A DNA stretch of 64,000 nucleotides. Source: Marinifilaceae bacterium. GTDB taxonomy: Bacteria; Bacteroidota; Bacteroidia; Bacteroidales; Marinifilaceae. Made by a program: the position numbers and the translations under genes. Location of the stretch: assembly GCA_016936255.1 (NCBI GenBank), contig JAFGYE010000027.1:62001-126000 (forward strand), given 5' to 3'. Below, in pieces: positions 26,740-35,597 of the stretch (positions are counted from its first letter, which is position 1; every line of letters starts with the position of its first letter). The notes under the pieces were generated by a model. That model was not told where the DNA came from. It saw only the letters and a list, made by a program, of their open reading frames with translations, and searched no databases.

Positions 26740-27465
26740 AAAATTATAAATTCGCTCTATACTATTAGCCTTAATTCGCAGCTGCCCATACTCTGTGATG
26801 CCAACAATTTGGCCCTCAAACGTGCCATTTTCATCCGAAAACCTGTGCTTTTCATTCATCCAATACATAGATTTCAGATAATCCTTTTCCAACAGGTCTG
26901 ACTTTTGATCCACCAACTGAAAATATCGATTTTCAATGCAGGCTAACAATTTTGTCAGTTCTTCGTCCAAATTGTACTCTTTATTGGTACAAATTGCCAG
27001 TGAAGTAGGATTTGGCGCATCGGATACAAATTCTAACTGATTAATATTTAAACCTAAACCACAAATACTGTGACTTAAGGCTGATCCCATAATGGAATGT
27101 TCTATTAATATGCCGGCAATCTTCTCATTTCCAACATAAATATCATTAGGCCATTTTATAGAAACATTCTTTAAATATCCACTCAAATAATCGTAAACCC
27201 CCAAAGAAATAACCATAGAAATTTGGAATTGATGTGGTATTGGTAGAAATTCCGGAGTAAGAATGATACTTATGGTAAGGTTTTTGCCACTTTCACTTTC
27301 CCAAACATTTGTGCGCTGTCCGCGGCCTTTTGTCTGACTTAATGTCAAAACGACAGTTCCAGCTGACGGTTTTTGAGTTTTTATCAACTCTAAAGCAAAA
27401 TCATTTGTTGAATGTATTTCGTTTTTGCGTATTAATAAATGGGGAGAAAATAAACATCGATTCAT
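26716..27465 (-). CDS. birA: Biotin--[acetyl-CoA-carboxylase] ligase
   Basis: Attaches biotin to the carrier protein of biotin carboxylases through biotinyl-AMP. The 249-residue protein contains the adenylate-binding TKGRGQRTNVW segment, the SIKWPNDIYVGNEKIAGILIE block and a small C-terminal SH3-like domain. The N-terminal DNA-binding domain of E. coli BirA is absent, so it is a class I ligase without repressor function. Confidence 0.93.
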   Translation of the reverse strand: MNRCLFSPHLLIRKNEIHSTNDFALELIKTQKPSAGTVVLTLSQTKGRGQRTNVWESESGKNLTISIILTPEFLPIPHQFQISMVISLGVYDYLSGYLKNVSIKWPNDIYVGNEKIAGILIEHSIMGSALSHSICGLGLNINQLEFVSDAPNPTSLAICTNKEYNLDEELTKLLACIENRYFQLVDQKSDLLEKDYLKSMYWMNEKHRFSDENGTFEGQIVGITEYGQLRIKANSIERIYNFKEVSFIH

Positions 27466-27566
27466 GAATGAAAATTATTAGTTTCAACGAGACAATACTG
27501 TTCTGTTAACAATTGATATTTTGGTAATTTTTGGTGAAATTAATCATTACCTTGCATAATGAAAGA

Positions 27567-27574
27567 CAAATGTA
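27567..27574 (-). promoter_or_regulatory. Candidate birA promoter -7 box
   Basis: TACATTTG on the minus strand, about 100 bases before the birA start; no good -33 seen. Confidence 0.35.
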
Positions 27575-27775
27575 AAACTTTGATTTCGCTTAATCACTCT
27601 TGTAAACTTAGGATATCGGAACAATTTAATAGACATTACAATCAGTTAAATCAAAACAACAAACAATCTAACACGAGCAAGATGTTGATTTTTATATAAT
27701 TACATACGAATCCAGAAATTTAAAAGCATATTTAAATCAAATTAAAAAACAAATTTTATTCATTTGAAAAAAAAT

Positions 27776-27783
27776 TATCTTTG
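27776..27783 (+). promoter_or_regulatory. -7 promoter box of rsfS-ftsH
   Basis: TATCTTTG lies 17 bases before the rsfS start, with a T-rich weak -33 about 18 bases upstream. Confidence 0.5.
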
Positions 27784-27800
27784 TAATTAAAATAGTAAGA

Positions 27801-28172
27801 ATGACAGAAAAACAAGGAAATACAACAGAAGAACTCGTTGAATCCTTAATTGAAGGGTTGCAAAAAAATAAAGCAGTAGAAATTGTTAAAATTGATCTAA
27901 GAAATATTGATAGTTCGGTTTGCAAGTATTTCCTTATTTGCCATGGAACATCATCCACTCATGTAAACGGAATTGCCGCATCAGCAGAAGAATATGTGAG
28001 AGAAAAAATCAATGAGAAATTATGGAGAATAGAAGGATATCAAAATTCTCAATGGATTTTATTGGATTATGCTGATGTTGTAGTTCATATTTTTCAAAAA
28101 GAATACAGAGATTTTTATCGACTTGAAAGTTTATGGGCAGATGCTGCTGTTACTAAAATTCAGAGCGCTTAG
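27801..28172 (+). CDS. rsfS: Ribosome silencing factor RsfS
   Basis: Binds ribosomal protein uL14 and blocks joining of the subunits when nutrients are scarce. The 123-residue protein shows VEIVKIDLRNIDSSVCKYFLICHGTSSTHVNGIA and the WILLDYADVVVHIF segment that define the Iojap/RsfS family. It is the first gene of an operon with ftsH (28 bases apart). Confidence 0.94.
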   Translation: MTEKQGNTTEELVESLIEGLQKNKAVEIVKIDLRNIDSSVCKYFLICHGTSSTHVNGIAASAEEYVREKINEKLWRIEGYQNSQWILLDYADVVVHIFQKEYRDFYRLESLWADAAVTKIQSA

Positions 28173-28200
28173 CCAATACAATAACCTTTAACTAAAAAGA

Positions 28201-30213
28201 ATGACAGAAAATAATGATCAAAATAAATCTCCTTACCAAAAAGGAAAGAATGGCAACAATATGCTTAAACCTCCAAAATTTAACGCATACTGGGTTTACG
28301 GATTAATTGCCGTAGCATTTATTGCTCTTAATCTTTTAAACATTGGCCAAAAACCGCAGGAAACCAGCTGGCAAAAGGTGAAAAATGATATGATTCGCAA
28401 CTCTGATGTTGAACGAATTGTTGTGATTCGTAACCTTCTTGCAGTGAATGTTTATCTTAAACAGGAAAGTCTGGACAAATATCCAACTCTTTTCGAAAGT
28501 AATTTTGATTCTCCTTCAAAAGCAGGTCCGCATTACACTTTCCCAATTGGTTCCATTGAGCAATTTGCAGATCAATTAGAAAGTGCTCAGGAAGGAATCT
28601 CTGATTTGAACCGGATTGAACCAGAATACACAACTCAAGAAAATTATTTCGGTGATTTTATTGGCTGGATACTTCCATTCGCTTTGATTATAGGTATCTG
28701 GTTCTATGTATTCCGCCGAATGAGTAAAGGTGCCGGTGGTGGTGGCGGAGGTGGTAACATCTTTAATGTTGGGAAATCGAAAGCCAAAGTATTCGATAAA
28801 GAATCGAATATCAATGTTAATTTTAAAGATGTTGCAGGCTTAGCAGAAGCAAAACAGGAAGTTGAGGAAATCGTAGAATTCCTTAAGCATCCGCAAAGAT
28901 ATACCAAACTGGGAGGTAAAATTCCTAAAGGAGCATTGTTGGTAGGACCTCCGGGTACCGGTAAAACTTTATTGGCAAAAGCCGTTGCTGGTGAAGCCAA
29001 TGTTCCTTTCTTTAGCATGTCGGGTTCCGATTTTGTTGAGATGTTTGTTGGTGTTGGTGCAAGTCGTGTTCGTGATTTGTTTAAGCAGGCAAAAGAAAAA
29101 TCGCCCTGTATTGTATTTATCGATGAAATTGATGCAATTGGTAGAGCGCGTGGAAAAAATCCTAACATGGGTTCGAACGACGAGCGTGAGAATACGTTGA
29201 ATCAGTTGCTAACTGAAATGGATGGTTTTGACACCAATTCAGGTGTAATTATTTTAGCGGCAACTAACCGTGCTGATATTTTGGACCGGGCCTTGATGCG
29301 TGCCGGTCGTTTCGATCGTCAGATTCATGTTGAACTGCCTGATTTAAATGAGCGCAGAGAAATTTTTGGCGTTCACTTACGCCCTCTAAAATTAGATCCA
29401 AATCTTGATAAGGAATTTTTGGCCAAGCAAACTCCAGGATTCTCGGGTGCTGACATAGCAAATGTGTGTAATGAATCGGCTTTGATTGCTGCCAGAAAGA
29501 AGAAAGAAATTATTGAGAAACAAGATTTTTTAGATGCAATCGACCGTATTATTGGTGGATTGGAAAAGAAAAATAAAATCATCTCTCTACAGGAAAAAAA
29601 GACCATTGCTTATCACGAAGCTGGACATGCTACTATTTCATGGATACTGGAACATGCTCATCCATTAGTAAAAGTAACAATTGTACCACGTGGAAAAGCA
29701 CTCGGTGCAGCCTGGTATTTACCAGAAGAACGAAGCATTACAACCAAAGAACAAATGCTTGACGAAATGTGTTCTACATTAGGTGGACGTGCCGCTGAAG
29801 AAATTACTTTTGAAAAAATCTCAACTGGTGCTCAAAACGATTTGGAAAAGGTAACCAAGCAGGCAATGGCAATGGTTTCAATTTTTGGTATGAGTGAGAA
29901 AGTAGGAAATGTAAGCTATTACGACTCATCAGGACAATCTGATTATGGGTTTTCAAAACCATACAGTGAGAAAACAGCTGAACTAATCGATTCTGAAGTT
30001 AAAATCTTAATCGACACAAGCTACAAAAGAGCCAAGCAGGTTCTTTTAGATAATATGGCGAAACACAAAAAACTTGCAGAATTACTTTTAGAACGTGAAG
30101 TTATTTTCAGTGAAGATTTAGAAGCAATTTTTGGCAAACGAAAATTTGGAGAACCTCAAGGTTTGGGTGAAAAGAAAATCACTCCAACCCATGAAGTTGA
30201 AAATAACGACTAA
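28201..30213 (+). CDS. ftsH: ATP-dependent zinc metalloprotease FtsH
   Basis: Membrane-anchored AAA+ protease that degrades unassembled membrane proteins and regulators. The 670-residue protein has two transmembrane segments (about 30-50 and 150-172), a Gly-rich linker ([15 protein letters not shown]), Walker A GPPGTGKT, Walker [10 protein letters not shown], the SRH arginines (RAGRFDRQI) and the zinc site HEAGH with the later Asp ligand region. All motifs are intact. It ends at a strong terminator. Confidence 0.97.
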   Translation: MTENNDQNKSPYQKGKNGNNMLKPPKFNAYWVYGLIAVAFIALNLLNIGQKPQETSWQKVKNDMIRNSDVERIVVIRNLLAVNVYLKQESLDKYPTLFESNFDSPSKAGPHYTFPIGSIEQFADQLESAQEGISDLNRIEPEYTTQENYFGDFIGWILPFALIIGIWFYVFRRMSKGAGGGGGGGNIFNVGKSKAKVFDKESNINVNFKDVAGLAEAKQEVEEIVEFLKHPQRYTKLGGKIPKGALLVGPPGTGKTLLAKAVAGEANVPFFSMSGSDFVEMFVGVGASRVRDLFKQAKEKSPCIVFIDEIDAIGRARGKNPNMGSNDERENTLNQLLTEMDGFDTNSGVIILAATNRADILDRALMRAGRFDRQIHVELPDLNERREIFGVHLRPLKLDPNLDKEFLAKQTPGFSGADIANVCNESALIAARKKKEIIEKQDFLDAIDRIIGGLEKKNKIISLQEKKTIAYHEAGHATISWILEHAHPLVKVTIVPRGKALGAAWYLPEERSITTKEQMLDEMCSTLGGRAAEEITFEKISTGAQNDLEKVTKQAMAMVSIFGMSEKVGNVSYYDSSGQSDYGFSKPYSEKTAELIDSEVKILIDTSYKRAKQVLLDNMAKHKKLAELLLEREVIFSEDLEAIFGKRKFGEPQGLGEKKITPTHEVENND

Positions 30214-30263
30214 AGACAATGAAAGTAAGACTGTTTTATCAGTCATACTATTATAAATTGATT

Positions 30264-30303
30264 GCTAAATTATTGAGGGAACTCAATAATTTAGCTTTTT
30301 TTT
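30264..30303 (+). terminator. Terminator of rsfS-ftsH
   Basis: A perfect 14-bp stem GCTAAATTATTGAG / CTCAATAATTTAGC around GGAA, followed by eight T. Confidence 0.95.
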
Positions 30304-30352
30304 AATCATTTTTTTCTTATCCTCTCCAAAAAGATTCGCTTTGTATGTCGGA

Positions 30353-30384
30353 TTGTTATAAGTGCTGAAAAAACACTATTTTTG
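30353..30384 (+). promoter_or_regulatory. Promoter of cdsA-psd
   Basis: TTG (30353-30355), 21 bases, TATTTTTG (30377-30384). Transcription would start near 30390, which rules out the in-frame GTG at 30362 as the cdsA start. Confidence 0.55.
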
Positions 30385-30451
30385 GGATCGAATAATTACA
30401 AAAGCAAAATCTGAAGGTCAAAATCAGATTCAACTATATAAAATATATCAA

Positions 30452-31276
30452 GTGGGGAACTTTATCAAGAGAACATTATCAGCTGCCGTTTTTGCAATTG
30501 TATTAATAGCGGGAATCACCCTTCACCCAATTGGCTTTTTAGCCGTTTTTCTTGGAATTACCCTATTAGGTACTTTTGAATTTTACAAGTTGGCGAAAAA
30601 AGCCAATAGTTCGCCACAATTTGTAACAGGTATGCTTGCTGCAGGATTTTTATTCTTAGCATTTTTTGCTGATTTGTACCTTAACATTACAAGTATTTTT
30701 CTTCTGTTAACGGTAACCATTGTGCTGGTGCTCATTATAGAATTGTACCGGAAAAAAGAAAATCCATTTGCGAATATCGCATTTACATTGTTGGGCTTAC
30801 TATATGTGGCACTTCCCTTCTCTTTGTTAAATTATATGGTTTTCCCATTTAACGATCAACAATTTCATTACGAGATCATTCTAGGTGTTTTTGTGATGAT
30901 TTGGGCGAATGATACAGGAGCCTACCTAGTTGGTGTTAATTTTGGAAAACACAGGCTGTTTGAGCGGATTTCGCCAAAAAAATCATGGGAAGGAAGTATC
31001 GGCGGTGCAATTATAACACTAGGAGTTGCTTACTTATACTCCAATTTCTCAGACGATTTAACTACAATTGAATGGCTGTCAACCGGAATCATTGTTGTTC
31101 TTTTCGGATCAATTGGTGATTTAGTTGAATCTCTTTTCAAACGGAGCATTAACATTAAAGATTCGGGAAATATTTTGCCGGGACACGGCGGTATTCTTGA
31201 CCGTTTTGATGCCATTTTACTAGTATCTCCTATGGTTTTTGTATTCTTGCAAGCAATCAAAGAATTTTTTCATTAA
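30452..31276 (+). CDS. cdsA: Phosphatidate cytidylyltransferase CdsA
   Basis: Integral membrane enzyme making CDP-diacylglycerol from phosphatidate and CTP. Eight or so hydrophobic helices fill the protein. The family signature near the C-terminus is clear: SIGDLVESLFKRSINIKDSG followed by LPGHGGILDRFDA. I place the start at GTG 30452 (MGNFIKRTL.., 274 residues, the normal length) because the promoter lies after the earlier GTG. psd follows 25 bases later, giving a short phospholipid operon. Confidence 0.92.
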   Translation: MGNFIKRTLSAAVFAIVLIAGITLHPIGFLAVFLGITLLGTFEFYKLAKKANSSPQFVTGMLAAGFLFLAFFADLYLNITSIFLLLTVTIVLVLIIELYRKKENPFANIAFTLLGLLYVALPFSLLNYMVFPFNDQQFHYEIILGVFVMIWANDTGAYLVGVNFGKHRLFERISPKKSWEGSIGGAIITLGVAYLYSNFSDDLTTIEWLSTGIIVVLFGSIGDLVESLFKRSINIKDSGNILPGHGGILDRFDAILLVSPMVFVFLQAIKEFFH

Positions 31277-31301
31277 ATTTGCCAAAAATTAAATTCAAAA
31301 T

Positions 31302-31961
31302 ATGACAATTCACAAGGAAGGATTCGGAATTATCGCAGTATTTTTTATCGCTATTGCAATTCTAGATGCAATACTGTTTTTCACCATTGGTTCCGGACTT
31401 TTATTCAATATCTTCTTCGCGGCAAGCATCGTGTTTTTCTTGTTAGTTGTATCCTTTTTTAGGGTTCCTAAACGTATTCCGGTAGTTGGAGATAATTTGA
31501 TTATTGCTCCTGCAGATGGAAAAGTAGTTGTGATAGAAGAAACTGAAGAATTGGAATATTTTAAAGACAGAAGACTTCAGGTTTCCATTTTCATGTCGCC
31601 TTTAAACGTTCATATTAACTGGTATCCTGTACAAGGATTAATAAAATATTTTAGACACCACAGTGGCTTATTCTTAAAAGCATGGCTGCCTAAATCATCT
31701 ACCGAAAACGAAAGAACTACAATCGTAATCGAGAAAGATGAAAACATTACCATTTTAATGAGACAAATTGCCGGTGCTGTTGCCCGTAGAATTGTGTCTT
31801 ACTCGGTAGAAGGCGAAAAAGTTGACCAATGTCAGCAAGAAGGATTCATTAAATTTGGGTCGAGAGTTGATCTTTATCTTCCCTTAGGAACAAAAATTGA
31901 TGTAAAATTAAACCAACAGGTAACTGGTTCTCAAACTATCATTGGTCGTTTCTCCGATTAA
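31302..31961 (+). CDS. psd: Phosphatidylserine decarboxylase
   Basis: Pyruvoyl enzyme that converts phosphatidylserine to phosphatidylethanolamine at the membrane. The 219-residue short (archaeal/Bacteroidota-type) form has two N-terminal transmembrane helices, the conserved SIFMSPLNVHINWYPV segment and the self-cleavage site FGSRVDLYLP, in which the Ser becomes the pyruvoyl group. In operon with cdsA; its substrate is supplied by PssA encoded about 6 kb away. Confidence 0.93.
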   Translation: MTIHKEGFGIIAVFFIAIAILDAILFFTIGSGLLFNIFFAASIVFFLLVVSFFRVPKRIPVVGDNLIIAPADGKVVVIEETEELEYFKDRRLQVSIFMSPLNVHINWYPVQGLIKYFRHHSGLFLKAWLPKSSTENERTTIVIEKDENITILMRQIAGAVARRIVSYSVEGEKVDQCQQEGFIKFGSRVDLYLPLGTKIDVKLNQQVTGSQTIIGRFSD

Positions 31962-32055
31962 ATTAACAGTAATACATCCTCATCGCCAATAATTTTTCAG
32001 GTCTGATCTGCAAAAAGTCGTAACTTCACATTTGCGAACTTTTAACCAAAATATC

Positions 32056-32925
32056 ATGACAAAAATTATTCGATTTATGGCTATTGCCCTAATTTGCATA
32101 CAAGGCTTTGCAAGTTTCGGTCAACAGACAGATGTTCCCGCATTTCTTTGCTCAGAACTCAAATTTGTTTGGGAAAGCGACAACTCTCTTGAAGTTCCTG
32201 AATCGGCTTTTTTCGATGCTGACAATTCCTGCATATATGTTTCGAATATCAAAGGAACACCCGGCAATCAGGATGGTAACGGATATATATCCAAGCTAAA
32301 TCTAAAAGGAGAAATTACAACTCACAAATGGATTACCGGACTTGATGCTCCAAAAGGAATGGCCAAATACGGCAATTTCCTTTTTGTTAGTGATATTAAT
32401 GATTTGATTGTGATTGATATCCTCAAAGGAGAAATCTGTAAAAAATATCCTGCCCCGACAGCTATTTTTCTAAATGATGTAACAGTAAATCCCAAAACCG
32501 GTACTGTTTATGTTTCTGATAATATGACCGGAAGTATTCACCGTCTAAAAAATGGAAATTTTACAGTCTGGTTAAAAGACGATCAACTGGATCATGTAAA
32601 TGGCCTGACCTTTAAAGATGATTTTCTTTGTGCCGGTGTTCTCAATAAAATTCTAAAAATTGAAACAGACACTAAATCGATTAAAACTCTTACTGATAAC
32701 ACAGGAAGCATAGATGGATTGTTAAGTATTGATGAAAATACCTGGGTAATATCTGATTGGGTTGGCAACGTACAAATGATCGAATCGGGAAAAGTTAAAA
32801 AACTGTTAAGCTCGGCCGAACAGCAAATAAATGCTGCTGATCTGGGCTATATTCCGGAACAAAAAATAATTTTAGTTCCCACATTTCACAACAATCGGGT
32901 AATTGCCTATCAGTTAAAAAAATAA
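32056..32925 (+). CDS. SMP-30/gluconolactonase-like beta-propeller protein, exported
   Basis: A 289-residue protein starting at ATG 32056 with a signal peptide (about 1-22, ending ASFGQ); an upstream TTG in frame is unlikely. Repeated strands such as NSCIYVSNIKG, NFLFVSDINDL, GTVYVSDNMTGSIHRL and NGLTFKDDFL fit a six-bladed SMP-30/NHL-type propeller. Family members are lactonases or sugar-binding proteins. Metal ligands cannot be assigned by eye. The next gene begins four bases downstream. Confidence 0.78.
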   Translation: MTKIIRFMAIALICIQGFASFGQQTDVPAFLCSELKFVWESDNSLEVPESAFFDADNSCIYVSNIKGTPGNQDGNGYISKLNLKGEITTHKWITGLDAPKGMAKYGNFLFVSDINDLIVIDILKGEICKKYPAPTAIFLNDVTVNPKTGTVYVSDNMTGSIHRLKNGNFTVWLKDDQLDHVNGLTFKDDFLCAGVLNKILKIETDTKSIKTLTDNTGSIDGLLSIDENTWVISDWVGNVQMIESGKVKKLLSSAEQQINAADLGYIPEQKIILVPTFHNNRVIAYQLKK

Positions 32926-32929
32926 TTTA

Positions 32930-33706
32930 ATGGATTTACATATTAAAAATCAACTCTTTGTGGTTTGCGGTGCCACATCAGGATTTGGGAATGCAGTATT
33001 AAAAAACTTGCTTGCCGATGGCGCTAAAGTAATTGCCATTGCCCGCGGACAGGAAAAATTGGATGAATTGCAAAAATCCAATCCAAATCAAATAGAAAGC
33101 TTTTGTGGTGACATCACGCAATCGGAGACCATTTACCTGCTGATGAAGCAGATTGGGAACAGAAAGCTTTCTGGTGCTTTTGTGAATGCCGGTGGTCCGC
33201 CTGCTATGAAAACCCTCGAAACAAAACTTGACGATTGGGACAATGCCTACCATCAGCTTTTGCGATGGAAAGTTGAATTGACACAGGCTTTGGTTCCAAT
33301 AATGATGAAAGAAAGTTACGGAAGAATGGTTTTTTTAGAAAGCTCATCGGTAAAGCAACCCATTGACAATTTGGTATTAAGCACCTCGCTGCGCCTTTCG
33401 GTTGTTGGTTTTGTAAAAACCCTTTCGCAGGAAATTGCCGAATCGGGAGTAACTCTAAACATTGTTGGCCCGGGGTATCATGAAACCCCAGCCATTAATA
33501 GATTATTAGAGAAAAAAGCCGAACAGGAAAATATCACTTCTCAGGAAGCTAAAGATAAAATTGCCTCGGGCATCAGAATGAAACGGATGGGAAATCCTGA
33601 AGACTTGGGTCAGCTGGCCACTTGGCTGCTCTCTCCTTCCTCAGGCTATATTACCGGCCAAACCATTAGTGTTGATGGCGGGCAGATTTTAGGAATACAC
33701 GGATAA
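32930..33706 (+). CDS. Short-chain dehydrogenase/reductase with atypical active site
   Basis: A 258-residue Rossmann-fold protein: VVCGATSGFG cofactor motif, VNAGG (NAG motif variant) and C-terminal ITGQTISVDGG as in FabG-like SDRs. The catalytic Ser region is present (LESSS, 138-140), but where YxxxK is expected the protein has S151-x3-R155 (LSTSLR). A subclass of SDRs with this change exists, so it is probably a conserved variant, with altered or absent reductase chemistry. Next to the SMP-30-like gene. Confidence 0.85.
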   Translation: MDLHIKNQLFVVCGATSGFGNAVLKNLLADGAKVIAIARGQEKLDELQKSNPNQIESFCGDITQSETIYLLMKQIGNRKLSGAFVNAGGPPAMKTLETKLDDWDNAYHQLLRWKVELTQALVPIMMKESYGRMVFLESSSVKQPIDNLVLSTSLRLSVVGFVKTLSQEIAESGVTLNIVGPGYHETPAINRLLEKKAEQENITSQEAKDKIASGIRMKRMGNPEDLGQLATWLLSPSSGYITGQTISVDGGQILGIHG

Positions 33707-33711
33707 ATAAC

Positions 33712-33750
33712 AACTCCCAAAGAATTGAATTCTTTGGGAGTTTGTTTTTT
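33712..33750 (+). terminator. Terminator after the SDR gene
   Basis: AACTCCCAAAGAA and TTCTTTGGGAGTT pair, followed by a T-rich tail, just before the convergent DUF4349 gene. Confidence 0.88.
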
Positions 33751-33754
33751 GCGC

Positions 33755-34594
33755 TTATTTCTTTGCTTTTCTTCTTTTTCTAAACCTCTGTACAAAAGGG
33801 TACAATATGCCAATAACAACAGCAAATGGCCACAAGTGAATAATCCCTATTAAAAAATCAACAAAACCAGACCATCCATTGGATATTGCATGTTTAAACC
33901 GTAAAGCAAATCGGGCTTGTTTTGTAGTTCTTAATTGAATGTCCTTTTCTTCATTTAAACGCAAACGAAGAGTACTGTATCCAACCTGATCACTCAAGTA
34001 TTTTAATCGTCCTTGCGTACTTTCAATTTCTTCTTCAATACCACGAATCTTCTCCTCTATTTCAAGAATATCCTTTACTGTTTTAGCTGATTTTAACAGA
34101 TCACGGTATCTCTCCAAATACTTTAACTTACTTTCCAATCTACTTTCCAAATCAATAAACTGGTCTGTAACGTCTCTGGCTTCAATTTCTTTAGTAGTTA
34201 GCTTGCCGTTTCCCATTTCAATATTAGCAATCAAGCTTTCAAAATTTACAGAAGGAACCCTAATTGTTAATTCGTACGACAATTCATTATAACCGTCATT
34301 GTAACTTTCATTTGCATAGTAAGCGTCATAAATCTTTAGTAAACTATCAGTCTGCTGTTTTGCTTTTTTCAGGTTGGATACCTCAACCACAATACGGCCA
34401 TCTTTAATGATTTTCTTTTTATTATTTTCTACATTTTCAGGTTCGGGAAATGGTAGTAAAGAAGCATCCCCGGCCTGTCTTGTCATTGGAATCATCTCCT
34501 CTTCCATATCCATCATCATATGGCTCTCTGACTTTCGTGAGTCACATGAGCTGAATAAAAGAATAGTGAATAGGCACAACATCAACTGTCTCAT
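33755..34594 (-). CDS. DUF4349 lipoprotein
   Basis: A 279-residue lipoprotein: signal peptide with lipobox LFSSC (Cys16 or 17), an N-terminal Met/Glu-rich linker, the DUF4349 domain starting at KIIKDGRIVVEVSNLKKAKQQTD, a coiled coil (about 150-205), a C-terminal transmembrane helix (about 245-265) and a basic tail. Lipid anchor and helix at opposite ends suggest it bridges or lies flat on the inner membrane. Function of the family is unknown. Confidence 0.85.
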   Translation of the reverse strand: MRQLMLCLFTILLFSSCDSRKSESHMMMDMEEEMIPMTRQAGDASLLPFPEPENVENNKKKIIKDGRIVVEVSNLKKAKQQTDSLLKIYDAYYANESYNDGYNELSYELTIRVPSVNFESLIANIEMGNGKLTTKEIEARDVTDQFIDLESRLESKLKYLERYRDLLKSAKTVKDILEIEEKIRGIEEEIESTQGRLKYLSDQVGYSTLRLRLNEEKDIQLRTTKQARFALRFKHAISNGWSGFVDFLIGIIHLWPFAVVIGILYPFVQRFRKRRKAKK

Positions 34595-34627
34595 ATATAT
34601 CTCATTTTAAATTATAACACTCCCCTC

Positions 34628-35173
34628 TTATTCCCCTCTTGATTCTAAAATCTCAAAATAGCCGGAAGTATGGATGTAATTGCTTTTATCGGTCACCCAA
34701 AACTCCATTTCCTCAGCAGTTGATTTTTTTGTCTGATACCGGGACGAATCATATTTTAATTTCTTTCGCATTTTCGGACTCAAATATTCAATGTCCATTT
34801 CCAATGCACAGGTATCTTTCTGATTTAAGATCACAAGAGGCGCTTCTTTTAATTGATCGGGATTCTCCAAATAAGAATAGTAGGCAAGCAATTTTTGAAT
34901 GTTGGTATGATATTCTTCCAATTTCAACTGATCTACTTTTATTAACTTCTCACCGGATTGAGAATGAACATCCAAAAAATAGTTGTCTCCTTCTTTTATC
35001 ACCTGACCATAATCAAAAGCAGAGTCATCAACATCAGCAAACAACAGATAAGTTTGTTTCTCGGCCAAATCAATGGTATCACCCACAACCGGATGAAGAA
35101 TTACTACTTGTTTTTGAGCAAAAGCAGAAATACTGCCAATTAAAAAAAGAATGCTTGCGATTAGATTTTTCAT
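34628..35173 (-). CDS. Hypothetical exported protein
   Basis: A 181-residue protein with a clear signal peptide (1-19, ending SAFAQ) and a mature part rich in Lys, Glu and Asp. I recognise no family. It contains a single Cys in the mature region (KDTCALEMDIEYLSP). It lies 33 bases upstream of the DUF4349 gene on the same strand, so the two may be co-transcribed. Confidence 0.6.
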   Translation of the reverse strand: MKNLIASILFLIGSISAFAQKQVVILHPVVGDTIDLAEKQTYLLFADVDDSAFDYGQVIKEGDNYFLDVHSQSGEKLIKVDQLKLEEYHTNIQKLLAYYSYLENPDQLKEAPLVILNQKDTCALEMDIEYLSPKMRKKLKYDSSRYQTKKSTAEEMEFWVTDKSNYIHTSGYFEILESRGE

Positions 35174-35329
35174 GACGCTTACTAATTTACCAAGACTACC
35201 AATTCATTAACTACATGAATCTAATCAATTTAATCTTTATATGCACTTATAATATCTGAAATTATGATCATATACCTTTTATTTAGAATGAAACAATCTT
35301 TCAAAAAATTTCGGGATTAATCATTCCCA

Positions 35330-35505
35330 CAAACAACATACGGAATCCCAATACTTGCATTTTCATTTCCTTGGTCTACATTCAGATTCCCGAAAGCAAC
35401 AGTTACGATCCCTTTATCAACATTCAAATTCCCGGAAGCAACATTAGAAGTGTTTTGACTTACATTTTCGCTCCCGAAAACTACAATCACATGCCCCACA
35501 GCTGC
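35330..35505 (-). repeat. Array of eight degenerate 21-nt repeats (heptad GNLNVxx type)
   Basis: On the minus strand the segment divides into 21-base units, typical members being TTCGGGAATCTGAATGTAGA plus C and TCCGGGAATTTGAATGTTGA plus T. In one frame the units read FGSENVS, QNTSNVA, SGNLNVD, KGIVTVA, FGNLNVD, QGNENAS, IGIPYVV. A 65-codon open frame covers it (35317-35514), but there is no sign that it is a functional gene. The same heptad pattern appears in the array at 7450-7533. It occupies the 424-base gap between two minus-strand genes; the rest of the gap is plain AT-rich DNA. Confidence 0.65.
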
Positions 35506-35597
35506 AATTCTCACTCATTCCTGCAAAATTGACAGTGTGCGCAACATGTTAGGTCAGGTAAAATCAACATCATACAATGCAGTCAGTAAAACTTATT

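Larger units (their letters stand above)
27466..27800. other. Divergent promoter region between birA and rsfS
   Basis: AT-rich, 335 bases, no gene. It contains the two -7 boxes listed separately, one for each direction. Confidence 0.6.

Noticed and set aside
30362-30451. Longer cdsA reading from the GTG at 30362
   Set aside because: A consensus promoter lies inside this part, and the extra 30 residues are polar and unlike CdsA N-termini.
34639-35175. 178-residue plus-strand frame opposite the hypothetical exported protein
   Set aside because: The minus-strand frame has a proper signal peptide and ordered composition; the plus-strand one lacks both and is rich in Gln, His and Ser as an antisense shadow would be.
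35317-35514. 65-residue minus-strand frame as a real gene
   Set aside because: It is the 21-nt repeat array read in one frame. The open frame follows from the unit lacking stops, and the similar array at 7450 has no such long frame.
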